64,000 nt of DNA, taken from NCBI RefSeq assembly GCF_000006405.1, contig NW_003212397.1, forward strand, positions 62,001-126,000, given 5' to 3'. Shown piece after piece: positions 12,108-24,300 of this stretch. Position 1 is the first letter of the stretch. Every line of letters begins with the position of its first letter. Source of the DNA: Perkinsus marinus ATCC 50983. Lineage: Eukaryota > Perkinsozoa > Perkinsida > Perkinsidae. A model generated the notes under the pieces. The model saw only the letters and a program-made list of their open reading frames with translations. It made no database searches and was not told where the DNA came from. Position numbers and translations under genes: made by a program.

Positions 12108-13072
12108 GTATTATGCCAGATACTGCTTACTCTCTATTGTTACTATTATCAATACTATCGATAAACCACTCCAATTTACTTCTCAAACTTATACAACGAC
12201 GACGACGACGACGATGAAACTGCTGCTTCTGCTGCTTGTGTCTACGAGATTGCCTAGGGCTGGACTAACCTAAGGAGGTAAGCCGAGACGGCTGAGCGCA
12301 ATCAAACTGAAATAGGAGTAAATATCAACCGACCCTCCGACCCCATTGAAGCACTTAGCACAGAGCTAGCCTTGAACACAGTGTGAACGGACAAAAGTCC
12401 TGTAACACTCAGTTGTCACCAAAGAAGGAATAGTTGACGACTTCCTGTACGACAACGATGGGGATAAGGAACCTGACAAGCACTACTGCAATGAGAATTG
12501 TCAAAAAACATACGACAATCCCTAAAGCCTTGCACTCGGCGATCGAGGGCTACTACTTCAAGAAGCTGCTGCTCACCCCTCTCACTGTACAGCTGATAAA
12601 TACTAAATCATCGCTTCCATAATGGAGGCGGGACAAGCCAATAGCGCCCGTGACTACACTACTTGTACGATATGATGGATGACCGGGCGTTGAGGAAATG
12701 CAAGATCGCAAGATTACACCCCCTATGTTATTGAAGAATGTTCCTCCACTTAACACTAATACTAGGCATACTCTACGTAAAATATCCCCAACGATGGTCA
12801 CTCGTGTGACAGGGTGTCACCATTAAAGTGTCACAGCGGAAAGGACGATACCATGGTCGTATCGACGATGAAGCAGCACCCATTACGATTGATAGTAGTT
12901 GGATCGATCAGCCACTAGCGAGACAATCATTTTAAATACATTTACTCTATCGTTACTGGGGCGACTTCTCAAAATATCCTCCTAAAACAGGCTTCCGTTC
13001 GCTACTAACGACGACACCAGTGAGAAATGTGCAACTCATATGCTACTTCTTACTAAAAGTAATATACAGCCG
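12108..13072. other. Intergenic stretch between RRM paralogues III and II
   Basis: Nearly 1 kb without a recognisable gene. It contains a short ACG/ACGACG run at about 12195. It probably holds the promoter of paralogue III and the 3' UTR of paralogue II. Confidence 0.45.
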
Positions 13073-14521
13073 CTAATAGGGACTGGCCCTATATTGAGGA
13101 GGAGGTTGACCGCCATAGCCCTGCTGCTGCTGCTGCTGCTGAGGGTATCCTCCATAACCACTAGAAGGTGCCGCTACATAGCCGCTGCTGTCTTGTCTAG
13201 CCCCACCATACTGTGAGGAGCCATAGCTACCACCATACTGCCCAGGCGCGGGCATAGGCTGTTGTTGATACGAACCACCGTTATACATCGGTCTAGCAGT
13301 ACGGAAAAATGGGGAGGCAGGCTCCAACTGAGCTTACGGTTGTGGTGAGTGATAACCTCCAGACTGATATGATGGAAGCCTTTGACCGTACCCACCCGAG
13401 TCGCCACCACCGTAAGACCTACTGCAACGAATGGACTGCCAACAGAGAAAACCCCCTACCCCATTGGGCGCCCTTTACCCTTTCCACGAGATCCCTCGCG
13501 ACGGGCATGCTTGACCTCCACCTGTATAGGAACAACACTGCGATACCTTCACTGCGCCACAAAATTACATGTTTGTCATCGATCACGTTAGCATCTCCGC
13601 CTGCAATAGCAGCCTCAGCATCAGCCGGTGACGAGTAAATAACGTAGCCAAAACCTCTATGACGTCCCGTCTCGCGGTCGTACATAACCAGGGCTTCAGC
13701 TACTGTACCATACCGGGAAAAGTGGTCATTCAAACGTGCTAAGTAAACACCCCACTATCTAACAAGTGACAGCCAAAGTAACTACCTTGATCACAACTGT
13801 TGGGCAAGCCGCCAACGAAGACCTTACATGGGTTGTCACTACTCTCGCTGGGAGCCGCTACTCTGCCGTACCTTCGAATCCCATAATACTTCAGAGTGAG
13901 ATGGTATGCTTCCTACCCAAAGTCCCCACTGCCTTTACCGCCACCATATCCTCCTTTACCACCTTTGCCACCGCCGAACCCCTTACCACCTAAGCATCCT
14001 CATATGCCTCAGCGACAGTAGATACCCGCCTCAACACACTACCTGCTTTTCCACCATTCTGTGAGGGGCCCTGAGATGCCCTCTTAACATCAACCGTCTT
14101 ATCCAGAAGAACATGCGGGCCACTTGCCAGGCAGGTCTAACAGGAACAGCTATCACTAACAACAACACCGACGATAGAAGCAGACGCCCTACTTCCATGT
14201 CCGTGACCTGGCTGTACACAACGAAGCCGAACCCTCTGGAACGGCCAGTGTTACGGTCAAACATGACGACGGAGTGCTCGACAGGACCAAACTGCGAGAA
14301 ATAGCCGTCCATGTGCTGCTTTTCACAGGGAGCCGGCAAGCCGCCAACGAACAACTACAAAAAACAGCAATCCTTCAGCGGAGCGAAGCGGCATATACCT
14401 TCCGGTCATCCGACTCCCTAGACCTCATGGCACCTCCTCCTCCACCACCGCCACCACTCCTAGGCGGTGCCCCATCCATAGCAGGATAGGGAGAACCCGA
14501 TGATGCGCCTGTGGTACTCAT
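13073..14521 (-). CDS. Two-RRM hnRNP-like protein with Gly/Gln/Tyr-rich tail (paralogue II)
   Basis: ATG 14521 opens a Gly-rich N-terminus (MSTTGASSGSPYPAMDGAPP). RRM1 reads LFVGGLPAPCEKQHMDGYFS with RNP1 NTGRSRGFGFVVY and closes with HVLLDKTVDVKRA. A Gly/Lys linker follows (GFGGGKGGKGGYGGGKGSGD). RRM2 reads CKVFVGGLPNSCDQ, FSRYGTVAEALVMYDRETGR, HRGFGYVIY, then VEVKHARREGSRGKG. The C-terminus is a prion-like run of Tyr, Gly, Ser and seven consecutive Gln, ending TAG at 13073. The HVLLDKTVDVKRA string is identical in paralogue III, which supports recent shared ancestry. Introns are about 50 nt. Function: RNA binding, inferred from the domains. Confidence 0.87.
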
Positions 14522-15096
14522 ATAAAAATTGGGCGCCTACAACGTGACAATGTGTAGCCCAGGACGATGTTGGACAACCGTCAAGAGCCTGCCTGAAGAG
14601 AGACAGCTCATAACACAACATAGAGGGTCAATACTCGAGACCACTGGTGCTCCAATGGGGTTGCATGCGCAATGTACAAATCTGAGACAAGTGCGAAAAG
14701 CTATCACCGAGCATCGCTTCTACCTCTAACACACTGCAGACTTTAGAGCTATTCCTGGCTAGCGATGGGAGTATCACATTATAAATCAACTACAATGGAC
14801 GCTCCTATCAGCAACTATGATGATTCCTCTCACACACAGCCTCAACGCAACTAAATCAAAAGGTCTAGTCTTCTCTAAAGAACTATGTCGGTCCCAGAGA
14901 GATAACGAGCAGGAAGGAGTGTAACGATAGACAGGGCTCATCATCAGTCCCGACAGTAACAGTTTCGGCAACTTAATGATCCCATACTCGCAAACAACAG
15001 CAGCAGCAGCTACTCGACACCAGTACCAGCGTCACAGTGAAGGCAGATTCTTCATTACTATTTTACGTCAGCTGCTGCTGCTGCTGATGATGGTCT
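14522..15096. other. Intergenic stretch between RRM paralogues II and I
   Basis: Contains short CTG/CAG runs (around 14998 and 15070) but no supported gene. Confidence 0.45.
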
Positions 15097-17242
15097 CTAG
15101 TAGGGGCTTGCTCGCGATGGACCGCCATACGGACCCCCATAGCGAGGTTGCGAGTTGTTATCTAAACACACCAGTACAGTCTACCCTCTCCTGCTCTGCC
15201 CTACATCCTCCCATTGGGGGCCGTCGCTGGTCTTGATGTTGATACCCCATACCACCATACCCTCCTTGCTGCATACCATACCTACACAATACTCACATTA
15301 TCGCCACAATAGAGACTTCTCAACTCACCCTTGTTGTGGTGGTGGAGGAGGCATGCCATACTGCGGAGTCTGGTACATGCCCATCGGCCGCTGCTGCTGA
15401 TAGTAAGCGTTGGATGCCGCCTTGCTAGCTTGCATGGTCGCTTGGTAACTACCAGAACGTGAATCAACCAGAAGCACCACCTTCACATGCTATTCGTCAC
15501 ATATATGAAAGTATGCACGTGTCAGCGAAAATACGAAAATTCTTGGAATTTATTTTTTCCATCCGAATTCGTGTGCAACACTAAGCTGAAAAAACCAACA
15601 TATACTCCAACAGCCTACTCGTCAGAGCCTCTACTGAACCGTCCTTGGTCGCCATAACCACCAACATTGCCATAATCATTATACCCACCAAACGATCGTC
15701 GGGGGCCTTCCCTTGTAGTGTGCTTTACATCAACCTGCATACATTCAGGAATCCTCCACACCCTTCCCTAAGGTCACTACCCATTTTCCATCAATGATGT
15801 TATTAGCCGAATTACTGATAGCTGCTTCAGCCGCGGAGGAGTCCTCATATGTAACATACCCGAACCCTCTGGACTGGCCTGTCATTCTGTCAGTACTGAA
15901 AACAACAAAGATGAACTGGTGACCAACACCGCCATCGCTCCTACATCACTGTACAGTCCACCAAATTGCCATACTGTATAAAGAAGTCTCTGAGAGCCTC
16001 TGAGCAAGTGCCATCATATGCACCAGAAACTACCGACGCCTTTTATTACCACTGGTGATCTCACGAGGAAGACCGCCAACGAAGAGTTTGTTAGGATTCT
16101 GGTCTCGGTGGCCCCCCTTCCTGAAATGAGCGGCCGATCATGTCCTGACAAATGGGATAACACCGACCCTGAGCCATAGTCATCGTAGTTCCTAGGTGCT
16201 CCAGCTCCCTTCCCTAAAATTCCATACCACTCCTCGCCGACTTCACAACAGCGTGCCCTACCTGCTGACCGTCTCTCATGGGCCGTAGAAGTGCCATCAT
16301 CATTGATGGACCGTCGAACCTCGACAGACTTGCCCATGATGACATGAGGCGCCGCTGCCACACACCCCTAAAGAAACTTATATTTCCCCACCACCGCATA
16401 GGTCCACTTACAAGCATCTGTTCCTTAGTCTCGAACGTGACAAAGCCGAACCCTCGGCTTCGTCCCGTGAACCGATCCATCATCACCACTGAATCTTCTA
16501 CTGGACCGAACTGGCTGAAGTACGCATCCAAAGCAGGCTTATCGGCTTCACGTGGGAGACCGCCGACAAAAACCTAATCACACACACATGACATGTAGGT
16601 GCCCAGTTCAGTACGTGATACCTTCTTAGTGTCGTCTCCCCTCCTACCAGGCGGCCCATCATAACGAGCAGCAGGAGCAGAAGCCCCGGGGTTGTGCCCC
16701 ATCGGAGGCGTTTGACCAGGTGCTGAGGTATTCTGCTCTGGTTGTATAGCTGCAGCCGATGATCCAGCAGCAGCAGTAGCGGCTGCGACGCCCATAGAGG
16801 CAACTGGGAGCTCCTGTTGAGGAGTAGTGGCGGAAGGCAAAGGGACGGGAACAGCCTGTCATACACGAGGTATAATAAGTGCATATCAATACCGCCTAGA
16901 GCTCACCTGGGGTTGTTCCTGTACAGCAGGCTCGATAGGCTTCTCAGGCGTCGGAGCTTCGACGGTCGTTACGACTTCCTGTGCTTCGGCAGGGGTAACA
17001 GCCGGTACGCCAGCTTCCGAGAGTGATGCCTCTGTGCTGGGCTCAGCGGGGGACGCCTCCGTCGACACCTCTGCCGGAGTAGCTTCATCGGTGGGCCCAG
17101 CCTCTGCTGGGGTGGCCTCCGGAACAGTAGGTGAGTCGGCAGCAGGTGCCCTGAACCCGAACAATACCATGACACTAGGCCAGGCACTTCAAGAAAGAGC
17201 CTACTCTGTAGTAGTCGGGACGGCTGGTTGCTGTTGGTCCAT
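15097..17242 (-). CDS. Two-RRM hnRNP-like protein with Ala/Pro/Glu-rich N-terminus (paralogue I)
   Basis: ATG 17242 (MDQQQPAVPTTTE) is followed by a GTAGGC donor. The second exon is a low-complexity Thr/Pro/Ala/Glu segment, then a Pro/Ala/Gln segment. RRM1: KVFVGGLPREADKPALDAYF, RNP1 FTGRSRGFGFVTF, then HVIMGKSVEVRR. RRM2: KLFVGGLPREIT, RNP1 MTGQSRGFGYVTY, then VDVKHTTREGPRRSFGGYND. A TAG at 15615 looks like the end, but GA|GTAGGC is also a good donor. Splicing to an acceptor at about 15456 gives DYQATMQASKAASNAYYQQQ and a Tyr/Gly/Gln tail ending at 15097, so I include it. If that splice is not used, the protein stops at 15615. Role: RNA-binding regulator of the DAZAP1/hnRNP A type. Confidence 0.83.
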
Positions 17243-17459
17243 GTTAGGAAGGAAAGAGGGTAGCCGACTAGATGAACTCCACAGAGGATGAATCTCGATA
17301 GCGCCCCCACCAACACAATGACCACGACGATAGACTAATAGCAGTGGTTGAGACATTCACGTGTAGGGGCAGTCCGACTTGTCGTGATAGGCACCTCTTG
17401 AAGATGTCTCCGAAAATACAAGTGCGTATCCTATCAAGATCATTCGTCCCCATCTGGAC

Positions 17460-17744
17460 CTACTTTGTATCTTTAAAGCTGAGTACCCGAACCAATACCA
17501 CACTTCTGCCTTTTCTGACAAGTCCCTCGTAGATAAAGCTACCGAGATCACTGCTTTCTATCATCCAGCAAGGAGCAGCGCTCGGGCTCGAGTTCGTTTG
17601 ATATTCTACAGCTGTTCTAAGCTCGGTCGTGGAACTCGTCCAAGAGTAATTCCCTCCTTGCCGTGCTTGGTGGCTTAGTAGGGCGACCACCAGCATGAGG
17701 AGTGTGTGATTTACGACACCCCCTATGGGTCCGCTATCAGCCAC
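17460..17744 (-). CDS. Small hypothetical protein, possibly the first exon of a longer gene
   Basis: An ATG-started frame of 94 codons (MADSGPIGGVVNHTLLMLVV) carries a hydrophobic segment near residues 9-23 that could be a signal anchor, then NYSWTSSTTELRTAVEYQTN. No family is recognised. It begins 4 bp from a perfect palindrome and could splice further towards 17270, because a GTAGGTCC donor-like site sits at its TAG. Confidence 0.35.
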   Translation of the reverse strand: MADSGPIGGVVNHTLLMLVVALLSHQARQGGNYSWTSSTTELRTAVEYQTNSSPSAAPCWMIESSDLGSFIYEGLVRKGRSVVLVRVLSFKDTK

Positions 17745-17747
17745 CCA

Positions 17748-17790
17748 GTGACTGACAGCTCGCTGGACAAGTCAGCGAGCTGTCAGTCAC
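17748..17790. repeat. Perfect 18-bp-arm palindrome with 7-nt loop
   Basis: GTGACTGACAGCTCGCTG (17748-17765), loop GACAAGT, then the exact reverse complement (17773-17790). It lies 4 bp upstream of the ATG at 17744 (minus) and about 0.6 kb before the plus-strand TUTase. Confidence 0.9.
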
Positions 17791-18397
17791 AAACGGAAAA
17801 CTGATTAAGGAACCTTTGATAGAGATCACATACCCCCCTGAGCGATAGTGTGGTCGAGATTGCTCCTAACAGGAGCGACTCTCACGGCGCTATACCAAGG
17901 AATCGTCGGCAACCTGAGGGAGGAGTGGTACTCATCTGGGCGAACCGCCATTACCCGTCATGCGACTGATGAGGCTTCGAGCATCTGCTGTCCCAACACG
18001 AGGGTAATCTGTATGGGTGGTCGAAACGGGCGTATGCCGCGAGAACTATGGGCTTCTCTTTGACAGGCAATAACGGTCCTCTCCTACAGGGCTTATCAGC
18101 TACTACTGCCTACGATCTCCCATTTGGTCGTGTATGGGTACTGTGAGCATCGCTCCGCTCAGGAGAAAATTGATGCACGAAAAGTGCACGAAATTGTTGT
18201 GCCCAAAATTTCGAAAGCGCGTCTCTTGAGCTCGGGAAGCACAACCATCTGCCGGTTTGATTCGCCATAAGCCTCATTGGCACTTACCTCGCATGAACAG
18301 CACGAAAATCGCTAAACAATGGCGCGATTTGGCCACTGTGGCTGGGCTTGTATTTGCTCGACTGTCAATTGACGTACCGTAGCGAGACGAGATAATT
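17791..18397. other. Divergent intergenic region
   Basis: Upstream region of the plus-strand nucleotidyltransferase. I see no TATA box I would defend and no gene. Confidence 0.4.
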
Positions 18398-20690
18398 ATG
18401 GTAATTCAGTTGCGACTACTTGACTTCTCTCCGTTGAAGATTGCAGAATCATCGATGTCAACAACGTCGACTCCGGCGGCACCACCACCAGCAGTGGAAG
18501 ATGCCTCTACCTCGCCGCCCTTACCCAGGATTGCGGACATCTCTGAGGCCTCTGCTTTGGCTGCTCAGTTCGTTATAAAGCACCAGGAGGCGGCTAAGAA
18601 GGCCGCCGCTCAGTCCACTACAGCAGAGACCAACAATGCATCTACTACCAGTGTTGGCAACACCTCAGCTGTGGCGCCTCCTCCTACAGAGTCCCCTTCA
18701 TCGGGTGCTGTCGAGTCCGGTGAGCTCCTGGATAGCGAACTGTCGTCCTTTGTTGGACGAGTAGCTTTAACCGAGGAAGATCACCACGTGCATAATCATA
18801 TACTAGGATCGATCCTCTCAGTAGCACGAAGCCATCTAGATATTGAGGCCACTATTGAGACCTTCGGGTCGGCAGCTAGCGGTCTTTCCGAAAAGAGCAG
18901 TGACATTGATGCGACGATTATATGCCGATTTTCGGCCTTGAAAAAACGCTTTGCTGCAGCGGTTGACGAGAAAAGTCTATGTTCAGCAGCCGTCCTGGGT
19001 TTGGGGAAAGCGATTAGTAAATTCGAGAAGGAAGCCCCGGGTGTAGGCCTTAGGGTTGTGCAGGTGCTATGGGATGAAGACGCCTAACATGTACGCTGCT
19101 TGTCATCAGGTCATCCCCTCAGCTAAGGTTCCAATTGTGGTGTTGTCCTGGATCGGCCCGAACGGCAACGTACAAATCGTGGATGTGAGTATCAATAATC
19201 AACTACCTCTGCATAACACCGCGGTGAGTCTGTGGTCATCCCTCTATGTGTAGTGACCTGTTCTCAACAGTTATTGCGGAACTACGTTGAAATGGATAAG
19301 CGGGTTCAGATACTAGCACTTTGCGTTAAGGTAAGTTGCGGACTCCTATTGCTCTCCGTATCTACTCTTCCCCAGCGATGGGCTAAACTATGCGGAATTA
19401 GTGACGCCAAGCAGGGCAACCTCAGTAGCTATAGTTGGACCTTGCTCTGCATATATTTTCTACAAGTACCTATACCGCACCACCATCACTACACTGATTT
19501 GCTTGTCGATAGGTGCGGTCTAAGGGCGCCGTGCTACCGTCTCTACAGTCAATGGCTGCTAGGAGGCGGCAGGGGGAGCAAGTGAGGCATTATTCGTGCC
19601 CCATAAGTGGTCGCGTTTTTAACGTCGACTTTGTAGACAGATTCGGTAAGTTGTCGTGGAGGCGGGTCTATTAGAAATGTATCTTTACATGTTTCAGAGG
19701 CTACTACTGGAGACGATGCTTTCGAGTCAGCGGACACCCCATCATCGGAGCTTCTGCGCGATTTTTTCGTGTTTTATGATAGCGACTATAAGTGGGGTAC
19801 TGAGGTAGTGCAGATGTTGGTAATGTCCTGCAGGATGTGTTTTCGAGCAGGTGGTGTCCATTCGAATCGGGGAGAGGCGTAATATAGATGAATATTCACA
19901 ACTACCGAGGCGGGATACCGAGAACAATGTTCTTATAGAGGATCCTCTGGACCTTAGCAGGAACCTCAACTGTGTGTTGGACTACGAGGGCCGTATTAGA
20001 CTTCGTCGAGCATTTACCCTTTTCGCAGCTAAGGTAGCTGATGCGACGATGGATGAGCTGTTGGTACAAGCTAAGACACTAACGAGGATGCGGACGGGAC
20101 CTACGGCTGCAGCAATGGCAGCGAAACATGCTCAGAGTGCTACGGGGGTCGGAGTTGCAGCTCCCCATAGAGGGCTTACTGCGCCTACCTTGCAACAGCA
20201 CACGGCAGCTATGTCTCAACAACAGGGGCGTTCTGGGGGCATGGAGTACATGCGGTCAAGTCATGAAGCAAGTGCTGACTATCAAGGGCGAGGGCTAGGG
20301 TCTATCATGCAGGGTCCGATGGGTGGCGGCGGTGGCGGTGTCGGGTATAATATGGTGGAACTCGGGCATAATGATTTCAGAGCAGCGCCGTCCAACTTGG
20401 TGTTGAGCCCTGTCACGAATGGTCCGGGGGCGACTACTGGAATTGATGGCATTAGAGGTGTACGAGTACAACAACAGCAGGCGAGCAGTGGGGGTAGGGG
20501 TTATGGTGCTACTAGTGGAATGAATAAGGCTACTACTGCTCCTCCATATTACCAATATGGCGGACATCACCAACAGCAACAACAACAAGCCCAGAGGGAG
20601 GCGGTCCAGAGGTATATCATGCCGTCGTTGGGGTACTACTTAGAGTTGCAAGCTGATGGTCATAGTTGGGAAATTATCGATCGGTGGTGA
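18398..20690 (+). CDS. Non-canonical poly(A) polymerase / terminal uridylyltransferase (Cid1-type)
   Basis: The first exon opens at ATG 18398; an in-frame ATG at 18455 (MSTTSTPAAPPP) may be the true start. The nucleotidyltransferase signature is clear: FGSAASGLSEKSSDID (G-S ... D-x-D, two catalytic Asp), and the third Asp in VDVSINNQLPLHNTA. Next come LLRNYVEMDKRVQILALCVK, RWAKLCGISDAKQGNLSSYS and LLCIYFLQVP, as in the Cid1/PAP central domain. The PAP-associated domain follows (LLRDFFVFYDSDYKWGTEVV, VLIEDPLDLSRNLNCVLD). At least four short introns interrupt it, the first at about 19062-19108. The C-terminus is long, Gln/Gly-rich and disordered, ending TGA 20690. These enzymes add A or U tails to RNA 3' ends; which nucleotide is used cannot be read here. 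Confidence 0.85.
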
Positions 20691-21701
20691 CACCTGAGAT
20701 GAGACTATAATTATCGTTTTCTGTAAAGCATTGTGCTTATGCTCCTATAGGATAATTAAGAGCTCAGCAAAGATGAAGTATTATGACTCTATTATGGACA
20801 TTGTCACTACACCAGCTTTCGAATCGACGTGGATTGTCGTTGCTATTGATGATAATGGTAATGGTTATTGACCTTACCCTTCAGTCGCTATAATGTTGAA
20901 GACTCCGCCACGAACATGACCATCTCGTTGTTCTTCTCTTTCTCCTTCACCTTCTCATTGCCCTAGCCTCGTTCTATTGTGTGTTGCTGCTCTTCATCAT
21001 CATGCCGCCGTCTTCTTCTTGTTGATGGTCCACTTTTACGAGGCCCTCGGTGTTGTCGATGTATGGCTATCGTCACAGCAAGCGGTGATCTCGGTCATCC
21101 TTCCAAACCTGTACAGGCGTCGAGAACTACCAATGCTCGAATGGTAGGTGGTGATGGAGATAGCGTCATCTATTCATTCAGTGGTCTCGGTGGCTTCACT
21201 CTCACGATCTCATTACTCGATGACTTGTGTTTTCCCAATACTAGGATACCACTCCTTGACCAACTTCGAACGGAATAGTGCGGACAGGAATGAATGCAGA
21301 TGTCTCAAGTTGGGACATCTGCTGGGATCTGTGGCATTCGAGAGCTCTAAATCGACGGGAACCAAGGGGAATAGCGAACCTAGTAAAGGCGCCACTGAAA
21401 AGGACAGAACAGAGATAATTCATACAGCGATCCGATACACTACCCAAGATGATTCTCACTTCAGAGGGAGGTTAAGAGGGGCATGTGCAGGTGACTGGTG
21501 TAGGAAGGGCTTCCATCAATTCCCTGTAAGATTCGCTCATCGAGGTGGACGGTGTTAGCAGCCACGGTGGTAGTATTAGGAACGAGTAATCGACATGCGA
21601 CGATCGATCAATTCAAGAATGGATTCGAAACCTCCCTGAATTGAAAGTCGCATTATTTATGGTTGAACGTAGCAGAATCAGCAGTTATTCGTTTTCTCAT
21701 C
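20691..21701. other. Intergenic stretch with ambiguous open frames
   Basis: Both strands are open around 20980-21560. One minus-strand frame reads RQHRGPRKSGPSTRRRRHDD, basic and low-complexity, which could be the tail of a gene or chance. No gene is called. Confidence 0.35.
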
Positions 21702-22951
21702 ATGGAGCCGTCCCGGTCCTCTGAAAATACAAGTCCTGTCAGCTCGACGGTAAAGAGACCATCGGCTGACTGGGAAGGCGCATCTCGAGGTCATTCAGGT
21801 CCTCAGCCATAGTGCTACCATCGGGCCAACATCACCATCACAGGCAGCCACTGCAAGCGCTATTCTGAGGTCTGGATCTGTTGGGACTTTGAAAGAGAGT
21901 ATTTACAAAGGCTGAGGCTCCTCAGTATGAATGAATCTTTGCAGGAACAATGTCGGACGGACAGTTGGAAGCAGCGAAGCGATATAGTAGTAGTTTTTAC
22001 GTAGAGAAGGGAGGGCATGGTTGCTCTTCTGAGGTTCCACAGTAATTGCTAATGAAGTTGGTGATCTATTGGAGCCACCGGTCACACCGTTCAAACTGAA
22101 GCTCATCCATAGGAAGCTGAACTTAGTGATGAGCGCGATGACCAAACTAGAGGTATGGATCTCTCTATGAGCTTCCTCCCAGTGTCATCATCTCTAGTCT
22201 CGTGCACGGGAAGGCGACCGACTCGAACGGGAGGTCAGGTCGTTGCAGAGGTCCCTGCGGGCTGAGAGGTCTCGGAGGCTGCTCATTCAGAGGACTAATG
22301 CAGAGCTGCAGGAACAAGTAAACTGCATGGAAGAGTATGGGGACATAAGCGCAATCCAGAGACATCCCTTTTGGGCTTCTTGCATGTGCTTCCGTGATGC
22401 ATTGAGATACTTATCGAGCTCAGTTTAAGAAACCAATCGCATATTTCTCCACTGAGATGGATACTGTTCTTGTAGGTTGATGACCTCGGTGAAGCCTTGA
22501 CAGAGAGAGTGAAGAATCTAGAACAGTACGAGGAAGCTGCTCGACGTGCCTTGGAAACGAAGGAGGATTTTGAAAAGCAACTGGATGAGAGACGGCAGAC
22601 TCTGGAAAATGAGGAGGAAAAGGTCACCGATTGTGGTGCTCGCCTCGTGCACAGATTGTATTCAGTTGCGGTCATCGGTGGGGCTGGTGAAGCAACTTCA
22701 AGCGGAGGTCGAGGAGAAGCGCAGGGAGGTGGGGGACGCTAGAAAGCCGCCTCAATTCGATAAAAGGAGACGCACGAGTGTTGTTATACGATTAGAGTGA
22801 GTGCACGAGCTCTTAGTATGATCGGAACCTTGCTGAGCTCAGAGAAGAGAAGCAACGCAACGAGATGATATCGCTATCAGATGATGAGGCCGGGGACGCA
22901 AAGGGCTTATCAGTGGCAAACAAGTCACGTGTTGAGTCTACAACCTCATGA
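21702..22951 (+). CDS. Coiled-coil protein
   Basis: ATG 21702 starts MEPSRSSENTSPVSST with a GTAAAG donor. In-phase exons follow: SATIGPTSPSQAATASAILR, DLLEPPVTPFKLKLIHRKLN, then long heptad-type segments DRLEREVRSLQRSLRAERSR and NLEQYEEAARRALETKEDFE, then VKQLQAEVEEKRREVGDARK. The last exon, NLAELREEKQRNEMISLSDD, ends TGA at 22951. Charged Glu/Arg/Leu heptads indicate an extended coiled coil, about 250 residues or more in all. No specific family is recognised; a cytoskeletal or organising role would be a guess. Confidence 0.6.
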
Positions 22952-23479
22952 AAAGCACCGTGAGCGAATTCCGCAGTGGGCTGGGAGAACACCCCCGTGT
23001 CAGATTTTCTATCGTGGATGGTCACTGTTACGATGAGTCACATGCATTGAATGATCATGGCTTACAGCCCCTTTGAAAAAGAATACATAACTGAGCTTTG
23101 AGTTCGTCACCAGTGGATATTTTCAAGCTAACGACGAGTACCACCTCTAGTCTGGACGTTGCTTTCGATTCCACTTCAAGTGAAAGATTTGAATACCCGA
23201 GATCGCTCATAGCGATTCTGAGGGTGACGAGGATCCTCCGTCGGGGTGGTGGTATATGAATGCGTCGTGAAATATGTGGCAAAGATTTTGAACGTGGTAA
23301 TTGATTTCTCCGAACGTGAAGCGTACTCGAAAATAAGTGTGCTCTATCGATGCTGTTGATCGCCATAGCCCCTCTGAGAACTATACAACACAACTCAATG
23401 ACAATGATACTGCACGAATTGTATTGGTTCAATCATGCAATATGTTGACCGAGAAAACAAGAGTTAAACGACGTAAACT
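22952..23479. other. Intergenic stretch, one unassigned minus-strand frame
   Basis: A 125-codon frame on the minus strand (23055-23432) lacks a clear ATG context, domain or splice support. I do not call it. Confidence 0.4.
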
Positions 23480-23482
23480 AAG

Positions 23483-24300
23483 TCAGAGCTGATGAACACC
23501 AAAACCAACTCCCATTCCTCGTGCTTCGGACGTAGGAGGACCCGCCTTGTGGTCATCCTGCAAGTCTTCTAAACCACCATTGAGTTCGGCAGTGGTGAAA
23601 ACGCTGAGCTTCTTTCTTTCAGCGAGCGCGTTAACCTTGTCTCGCAAGTCTGAGTAGAAGCAGCTGTACATAGGGCGTCTCCCGAGTGAAGGGATTACCA
23701 TCGAAGTTCATGAACTGAGCCCTCTCAGCAGAGAACACGTCAACCACCATTTCACATAAGTCATCGATCCTGATGACGAGGACCGCTCCCACCACACAGG
23801 TGAAGCCGAAGGTCACCTGTTGGCTCCCACAGCGACGGGAGCGGCTGATTAGGCCAGAGTTTGCTGCATTCTAGTGCGCTTCGACCGAGTTGCCTTGTGG
23901 ACATCCACACGTACGGCTGGACCATATACTCTGACTCTCTCGCTCATCAGTGAGGAATTATCTAAGATCAACGAGGCATGCTACGGATTCCCTAGGGCTG
24001 CTGCAGCCGAGGCCAACCTGAAGGCCCGCTGAGCAGCATTGAAAAGCTGCTGCTCGTTCCTGGACATACCAGCGTGGATGGCGTCGCCGTTGAGATCAGC
24101 CATGGGAACGGCAATGTCACTAAAATGTCCCACAAGCATCTGATAGCAGCAATACCGTAATAGAACTGACCCAACACGTGGTCCAGTCGCCCGATAAACA
24201 ACGTCTATAAGAATTACTAAAACCGCGCAGTTTAGTCGGTGGATAAAAAATCCAATCATTTCGGAGGGCCCCTGGAAAACCCACTTCAATCGTTTCACAA
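23483..24300 (-). CDS. Spliced gene of unknown function
   Basis: Several coding-like exons lie on the minus strand: LDHVLGQFYYGIAAIRCLWD or, in another frame, HFSDIAVPMADLNGDAIHAG with AAQRAFRLASAAAALGNP; then MSERVRVYGPAVRVDVHKAT; then ERAQFMNFDGNPFTRETPYV; and a C-terminal SVFTTAELNGGLEDLQDDHK. I could not settle every splice join and I recognise no family. It converges with the coiled-coil gene, tail to tail. Confidence 0.4.

Noticed and set aside
17965-18025. Second CTGATGAG followed by GAAAC downstream on the plus strand (hammerhead-like)
   Set aside because: The short GCTTCGAGC hairpin after it is not followed directly by GAAA, and no cleavage triplet pairs correctly, so the fold fails.
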